Program-made: the position numbers and the translations under genes | Assembly (NCBI GenBank): GCA_017466125.1 | Contig: JAFTUS010000044.1 | Span: 1 to 63,517, forward strand | Direction of reading: 5' to 3' | From: Lentisphaeria bacterium | GTDB lineage: Bacteria; Verrucomicrobiota; Lentisphaeria; Victivallales; Victivallaceae | Length of the DNA: 63,517 nucleotides | Shown: positions 59,130 through 63,517 of the stretch, in pieces | Layout of the letters: every line of letters begins with the position of its first letter | Numbering within the stretch: position 1 is the stretch's first letter | Notes under the pieces: model-generated | Told to the model about the DNA's origin: nothing | The model's database searches: none | Seen by the model: only the letters and a program-made list of their open reading frames with translations

Positions 59130-60230
59130 ATGGAAACCCTGAAAAAAACCGTATGTGCCGGAGCAGCGGCCCTGCTGCTCGGAACTGCCGCAGTACCGCT
59201 GTTCGCAGCTCCGCCGCAAGCGGCAGCCCCCACCGTCAGAGCCACCAAAGTCACACAGGAAAAACAGACGGACGCAAAACTCTACGTCGGCACAGTCCTC
59301 GCAGATGAAGAAGTCAACCTCACTCCCCGCATCAGCGGAAACCTCTGGAAAGCCTCCTTCAAACGCGGCGGCCTCGTAAAAAAAGGCGACCTTCTCTATC
59401 AGATCGAAGATACCGTCTATCTGGAAAACGTCAAGGTTGCCGAAGCCACCCTCAAACAGATCGAAGCCGAACTGGAATTTGCCAAAAAAGAACATGAACG
59501 TTATTCCCGTCTGCTCAAAACCAAGGCAACCTCCGAAACGCTGGCACAGAGTGCCAACCGCACCTACGAATTGCAGAAAGCCAAACGTGCCGAAGCCGCC
59601 GCACGGCTGAAACTGGCACAGAATGACCTCTCCTACACAAAAATCTACGCCCCCGTTTCCGGACGCATCGGCGGAAACAAGTACGATGTCGGCAACTACA
59701 TCACCCCCGCTACCGGCACGCTGGCGACCATCGTCAAGTTCGACCCGGTCGTGATCCGTTTCGCCATGGGGGAAGCCGATTTTTTCAAACACAGCAAAAA
59801 CGGCAAACTCTCTGCCGACGGCATCAAAGTTGTCCGTGCGGATGGAAAAGTTATCGACAACAAACTTTCCATGTACTACATCGACAACAAAATCGACCAT
59901 GAAACCGGTACTTTGCTTGTCAATCTGACCCTTGAGAACCCCAAAGAAGAACTGCTCCCCGGCGGCTATGTGACCGTCCGTTTCAGCGAAGTCTTCGACA
60001 AACCCAAAATGGCAGTTCCCGTGACCGCTCTCATCACCGAAGGCAATAAACAGTTTGTTTATGTGGTCAACAAAGACAGCAAAGCGGAAAAACGTGAAAT
60101 CACCGCCGGAGCCCAGGTCGGCAATATGCAGATCATCGAAGCCGGTCTGCAAGGGGATGAAACGGTTATCTCCGGCGGCTTGAATAAAGTCCGCCCCAAC
60201 GCTCCCGTAAAAGCAGTGTTGGATAAGTAA
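59130..60230 (+). CDS. RND efflux periplasmic adaptor (AcrA/MexA family)
   Basis: 366 residues. A signal peptide ends PLFA near 28 with no lipobox, so it is not lipidated like AcrA. Lipoyl halves TPRISGNLWKASFKRGGLVKKGDLLYQIED and IYAPVSGRIGG flank a short coiled-coil hairpin (about 105-160). The beta-barrel and membrane-proximal domains follow, with VRFSEVFDKPKMAVPVTAL. It links the pump to an outer-membrane channel, absent from the window. AGGAG precedes the ATG. Confidence 0.93.
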   Translation: METLKKTVCAGAAALLLGTAAVPLFAAPPQAAAPTVRATKVTQEKQTDAKLYVGTVLADEEVNLTPRISGNLWKASFKRGGLVKKGDLLYQIEDTVYLENVKVAEATLKQIEAELEFAKKEHERYSRLLKTKATSETLAQSANRTYELQKAKRAEAAARLKLAQNDLSYTKIYAPVSGRIGGNKYDVGNYITPATGTLATIVKFDPVVIRFAMGEADFFKHSKNGKLSADGIKVVRADGKVIDNKLSMYYIDNKIDHETGTLLVNLTLENPKEELLPGGYVTVRFSEVFDKPKMAVPVTALITEGNKQFVYVVNKDSKAEKREITAGAQVGNMQIIEAGLQGDETVISGGLNKVRPNAPVKAVLDK

Positions 60231-60242
60231 GGAGACGTTCTC

Positions 60243-63200
60243 ATGTTTTCAGCCATATTCATCCGGAGACCCCGCTTCGCGCTGGTCATCTCCCTCTTTA
60301 TCATGCTGGGCGGCATCCTCTGTCTGAACCGCCTGCCCATCGCCGAATATCCGGAAATCGCCCCGCCGAGCATCATGGTATTCGCCAACTATGCCGGTGC
60401 CGGTGCGCAGGTCATTGCCGATACGATCGCCGCCCCGCTGGAAGCCGAAATCAACGGTATCGAGGATATGATCTACTACTCCTCTGAATCCAGCAACGCC
60501 GGCAGTTATACACTTACTGTAACATTCAAATCCGGTGCAAATGACGATATTGCACTGGTCAACGTCAACAACGCCATCAAACGTGCCGAACCCAAACTGC
60601 CCAGTGAAGTAACCAAGAACGGCGTGTTTGTTTTCAAACGTTCCTCCGATATTCTGGCACTGCTGGTGCTGTACAGCGATAATCCGGAGCATACGCCGCT
60701 CTTTGTCAACAACTACGCCAGCATCCATTTGAAAGACGCGTTCACCCGTATCGACGGTGTCGGTCAGGCGATCGTTTTCGGTGAACAGAATTACAGTATC
60801 CGTATCTGGCTCGATCCCTACCGCATGAAGGCATACAACATCAGCGAAAGCGATGTGAGAGCCGCGGTTTCCAGTCAGAACCTTCAGGCGGCATCCGGCT
60901 CCATCGGCACGGAATCAAGCAGTAATCTTCTTCAGTTCAAAGTGGAAGCCAAAGGCCGTCTGCTGGAACCGGAAGAATTTGAAAAAATCATCGTCAAATC
61001 CGGTGAGAACGGACGCCAGATCCGTCTTTCCGATATTGCAAAGATCGAACTCGGTGCTGAAGTCTACAACAGTATTCCCAGTTACAACGGCCGCGTGGCT
61101 GTGCCGATCGCCGTTTTCAAACAGAGTGACTCCAACGCTTTGAACGTGATCGACGAAGTTCAGAAAACCCTGAAAGAACTGGAAGCCAACTTCCCCGAAG
61201 GCATGAAGTGGGACTATGCTTACGATACGACCACATTCATCCGTGTTTCCATGAAAGAGATCATCATTACGCTGACCATGACCTTCCTGCTGGTGGTGCT
61301 TATCACCTTTATCTTCCTTCAGGACTGGCGCGCAACGATCATTCCGACCGTGACCATTCCGGTCTCTCTGATCGGCACATTCTTCTTCATGTATATTCTC
61401 GGCTTGAGCATCAACACACTGACCATGTTCGCATTGATCCTCGTGATCGGATCGGTGGTGGACGATGCCATCTGCGTGACCGAAAACTGCATGCGTCTGC
61501 TCGATGAAGAGAAACTCTCCCCGGCCGATGCCGCCATGAAAACCATGCAGCAGTTGACCGGCGCATTGATCGCAACGACCCTCGTGGTGGTGGCAATTTA
61601 CGTTCCGCTGCTCTTCTACGGCGGCATGGTCGGTGAAATCTATACCCAGTTCGCCATTACCATGTGCGTGGCTCTGTGCCTCTCCACCGTCAATGCCATG
61701 ACGTTGAGCCCCGCCCTTTGCGCACTGGTGCTGCGCCCCTCCAAAGAACCCCGCGGCTTCTTCAAGATGTTCAACACCGGTCTGAACTGGACCCGGAACA
61801 TCTATCTTGCGATCGGCGGTCTGCTTGCCCGCCGGATGCTTTTGACGGTCATTGTTCTGGCAGCGGTGCTTTTCTTTAACGTGCATCTCTTCAAGAGTCT
61901 GGCGGGAGCCTTCCTCCCCATGGAGGACAAGGGTGTGCTTTTCTGTGAAATCGTACTGCCGTCGGGTTCTTCCCTGCCCCGCACGGAAGCGGCTCTTGCC
62001 GATGCCTACAAAATCATCAAAGAGATCCCCGGTGTGCGCACTGTCACGACCGTTCCCGGACGTTCTCTGACCTCCGGTGAAAGCGAAAACCTCGGTATGC
62101 TTTTCGTGATGCTTGACCATTGGGACACCCGTAAGACTCCCGAAAAACAGGTAACTGCCATCCAGCGCGAAATCATCAAACGCTGCTCGGTATTGCCGGA
62201 TGCCTCTCTTAACGCCTTCGTCCCCCCTGCCCTTCAGGGTTTGGGAGCGACCGGCGGTATCTCCTGTGCATTGCAGGCGACCGGCGGTCAGAGTTATCAG
62301 GAGATCGCTCAGGCAGCAAATCTGCTCAACCGCAAACTGATGGAATCCGGCAAAGCAGTCTACGCCTTCACATCCTTTGAAGCCTCGACCCCGATGCTCT
62401 ATCTGGATATCGACCGTCAGAAAGCCGAAGCGATGAAAGTTCCGGTCAGTGCGATTTTTGAAGCACTGCAAAGCCAACTCGGTTCTGTCTACATCAACGA
62501 CTTCAACAAGTTCGGCAAAACCTACAAGGTCAAAATGCAGATCGATCCGAATTTGCGGAAAAATCTGAATATCATCGACCAGCTCTACGCGACCAATTTG
62601 CAGGGTAAAAAAATCCCGCTGAATACTCTTGCAACAATGAAGTGGATCATGGGTCCCCGTCAGGTGGAACGCTTCAACATGTTCCCTGCCGCCCGTATCA
62701 ACGCCCAGGGTATGCCCTCGGTAAGTTCCGGCGAACTGATGAACCTTGTGCAGGAAATCGTTCAGAAAGAACTTCCCCCCGGCTACCAGATCAGTTGGAC
62801 GGATATGAGTTATCAGGAACGCGGCAACGAAGGAAAAATCGTTATCCTTATGGGCATCGCCCTGCTGATGGCTTACCTCTTCCTCGTCGCCCAGTACGAA
62901 AGCTGGACCATGCCGATCTCCGTTATGCTCTCTGTGGCAACGGCAACTCTCGGCTCGATCATCGCCTTGAAACTCACCGGAACGGCTCTGAACATCTACT
63001 GTCAGCTGGGGCTGCTCATGCTGATCGGTCTTACTGCCAAAACTGCTATTCTGATGGTGGAACTTTCCAAACAGGAACGTGATAACGGCATGAGTGTTTA
63101 CGATGCCGCCATTTCCGGTATGCGTATCCGTTTCCGTTCGGTTCAGATGACGGCACTCTCTTTCGTTATCGGCGTTGCTCCGCTGGTCTGGGCAACCGGT

Positions 63201-63350
63201 GCCGGTGCCGGAAGCCGCCGTGCCATCGGTATCACCACCTTCTGGGGTATGCTTGTAGCGACTTTGATCGGTATGATGATGATTCCCGGTCTCTACGTTC
63301 TCTTCCAGCGGATGGCTGAATTCACCGTCAACCTCGGCAGGAAGAAATAA
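60243..63350 (+). CDS. RND multidrug efflux pump (AcrB/HAE1 family)
   Basis: 1035 residues, full length. It starts MFSAIFIRRPRFALVISLF, with porter-domain phrases ANYAGAGAQVIADTIAAPLE and IGTESSSNLLQF. The proton-relay aspartates are Asp407-Asp408 in GSVVDDAICVTEN (the same numbers as AcrB), and the relay lysine is Lys933 in GLTAKTAILMVE. It exports drugs, bile salts or other amphipathic compounds by proton motive force. It starts 12 bases after the adaptor. No tolC-like gene or local repressor accompanies it. Confidence 0.96.
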   Translation: MFSAIFIRRPRFALVISLFIMLGGILCLNRLPIAEYPEIAPPSIMVFANYAGAGAQVIADTIAAPLEAEINGIEDMIYYSSESSNAGSYTLTVTFKSGANDDIALVNVNNAIKRAEPKLPSEVTKNGVFVFKRSSDILALLVLYSDNPEHTPLFVNNYASIHLKDAFTRIDGVGQAIVFGEQNYSIRIWLDPYRMKAYNISESDVRAAVSSQNLQAASGSIGTESSSNLLQFKVEAKGRLLEPEEFEKIIVKSGENGRQIRLSDIAKIELGAEVYNSIPSYNGRVAVPIAVFKQSDSNALNVIDEVQKTLKELEANFPEGMKWDYAYDTTTFIRVSMKEIIITLTMTFLLVVLITFIFLQDWRATIIPTVTIPVSLIGTFFFMYILGLSINTLTMFALILVIGSVVDDAICVTENCMRLLDEEKLSPADAAMKTMQQLTGALIATTLVVVAIYVPLLFYGGMVGEIYTQFAITMCVALCLSTVNAMTLSPALCALVLRPSKEPRGFFKMFNTGLNWTRNIYLAIGGLLARRMLLTVIVLAAVLFFNVHLFKSLAGAFLPMEDKGVLFCEIVLPSGSSLPRTEAALADAYKIIKEIPGVRTVTTVPGRSLTSGESENLGMLFVMLDHWDTRKTPEKQVTAIQREIIKRCSVLPDASLNAFVPPALQGLGATGGISCALQATGGQSYQEIAQAANLLNRKLMESGKAVYAFTSFEASTPMLYLDIDRQKAEAMKVPVSAIFEALQSQLGSVYINDFNKFGKTYKVKMQIDPNLRKNLNIIDQLYATNLQGKKIPLNTLATMKWIMGPRQVERFNMFPAARINAQGMPSVSSGELMNLVQEIVQKELPPGYQISWTDMSYQERGNEGKIVILMGIALLMAYLFLVAQYESWTMPISVMLSVATATLGSIIALKLTGTALNIYCQLGLLMLIGLTAKTAILMVELSKQERDNGMSVYDAAISGMRIRFRSVQMTALSFVIGVAPLVWATGAGAGSRRAIGITTFWGMLVATLIGMMMIPGLYVLFQRMAEFTVNLGRKK

Positions 63351-63378
63351 CCGGCTGTTTGAAGCCAGCAAAAAAGGG

Positions 63379-63420
63379 GGCTGTTGCAAAACCTCAAAAA
63401 AGGAGAGCAACAGCCTTTTT
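63379..63420 (+). terminator. Terminator within the IS left end
   Basis: A 9-bp perfect stem (63379-63387 with 63407-63415) followed by TTTTT. It ends RND operon transcription before the transposase promoter. Confidence 0.7.
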
Positions 63421-63423
63421 CTA

Positions 63424-63452
63424 TTGTTTGAGCGGAAAGTTGGTGGTATAAT
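63424..63452 (+). promoter_or_regulatory. Transposase promoter in the IS end
   Basis: TTGTTT (63424-63429), 17 bp, TATAAT (63447-63452); AGGAG at 63463-63467 precedes the ATG. Confidence 0.65.
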
Positions 63453-63473
63453 AAGTCATGACAGGAGAAAATC

Positions 63474-63517
63474 ATGGCTTATTTTACAAGTTCTCAGGGT
63501 TATTTGTTCCTTTGCTC
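63474..63517 (+). CDS. Putative transposase, N-terminal fragment (runs off window)
   Basis: Fourteen codons starting MAYFTSSQGYLFLC before the window ends. A good ribosome site and promoter precede it. Assignment to a transposase rests on the shared terminal inverted repeat; the start is reminiscent of IS1634-like transposases, but this is weak. Confidence 0.5.
   Translation, partial: MAYFTSSQGYLFLC

Larger units (their letters stand above)
63377..63517 (+). mobile_element. Left end of an insertion sequence (runs off window)
   Basis: Begins with GGGGCTGTTGCAAAACCT (63377-63394), the exact inverted copy of 119-136, then a promoter and the start of a gene. An inner hairpin, GGCTGTTGC (63379-63387) with GCAACAGCC (63407-63415) followed by TTTTT, would block transcription from outside the element, here from the RND operon. 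Confidence 0.65.

Noticed and set aside
60915..63410. 831-codon open frame antisense to the RND pump gene
   Set aside because: Lies wholly opposite a gene with clear catalytic residues; its product is low-complexity His/Gln/Asp-rich with no domain, as expected from the mirror of C-ended codons.

Overview
The window is a 63.5 kb piece of a free-living bacterial chromosome. It carries about 66 genes, no rRNA or tRNA genes and no CRISPR array. Several traits together suggest the PVC superphylum, most likely Lentisphaerota (Victivallales-like gut bacteria). These are a pseudopilin with the prepilin-type N-terminus common in that group, McsA/McsB arginine-kinase genes in an otherwise Gram-negative gene set (lipoproteins, secretin, RND efflux), many glycoside-sugar enzymes, an SGNH hydrolase with a GxDLY motif, and a GntR/LacI-type hybrid regulator. 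That placement is inference; there is no 16S gene to confirm it. Base composition is near 50-55% G+C by eye, with a clear A+T-rich stretch at about 21.7-24.6 kb.

Both edges are halves of the same kind of insertion sequence: the transposase 3' end plus right inverted repeat at 1-136, and the left inverted repeat plus transposase 5' end at 63377-63517. The window therefore looks like a contig that ends in repeated IS copies.

Layout: 0.2-7.0 kb, minus strand: GDPD phosphodiesterase, an operon of nagA, an RlmI-like methyltransferase, a nitroreductase and fucI, then an orphan sugar-ABC ATPase with a TudS-type DUF523 protein. 7.1-16.1 kb, plus strand: ilvC, a GH20 enzyme, a monooxygenase-fold protein, a phospholipase-A2-like protein with a small membrane partner, then class II aldolase, PfkB kinase, D-lyxose/mannose isomerase and a GH2 beta-mannosidase, which together could convert mannosides to triose. 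16.3-21.7 kb: mcsA-mcsB-PHP phosphatase, an MFS protein, ilvN-folB-ybaK. 21.7-25.1 kb: A+T-rich accessory genes (giant lipoprotein, nucleotidyltransferase pair) and a G+C-rich repeat field.

25.1-32.5 kb is the most unusual locus. A membrane GT2 and a pseudopilin are transcribed away from a four-gene operon that joins a secretin to a MacA-like adaptor, a MacB-type ATPase and a MacB-type permease. 32.8-38.5 kb, minus strand: dnaG with two lipoproteins, and a znuACB zinc importer under a Zur-like operator. 38.6-46.8 kb: an SDR reductase and an amidohydrolase, then a six-gene minus-strand operon FHA-ftsH-yggU-apgM-DUF4432-ROK. 47.0-56.7 kb, plus strand: GH36 galactosidase, murI, esterase, mutT, an ECF sigma/anti-sigma-like/periplasmic coiled-coil set, PP2C phosphatase, OppF-type ATPase, mutM, a lipoprotein and lexA. 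56.7-63.4 kb: a GntR regulator divergent from an SGNH hydrolase, then an RND efflux adaptor and pump.

A promoter pattern recurs: TTGAAA-like -35 boxes, with TATATT at 16-17 bp or CATTAT at 18 bp. Nine gene pairs overlap as ATGA.
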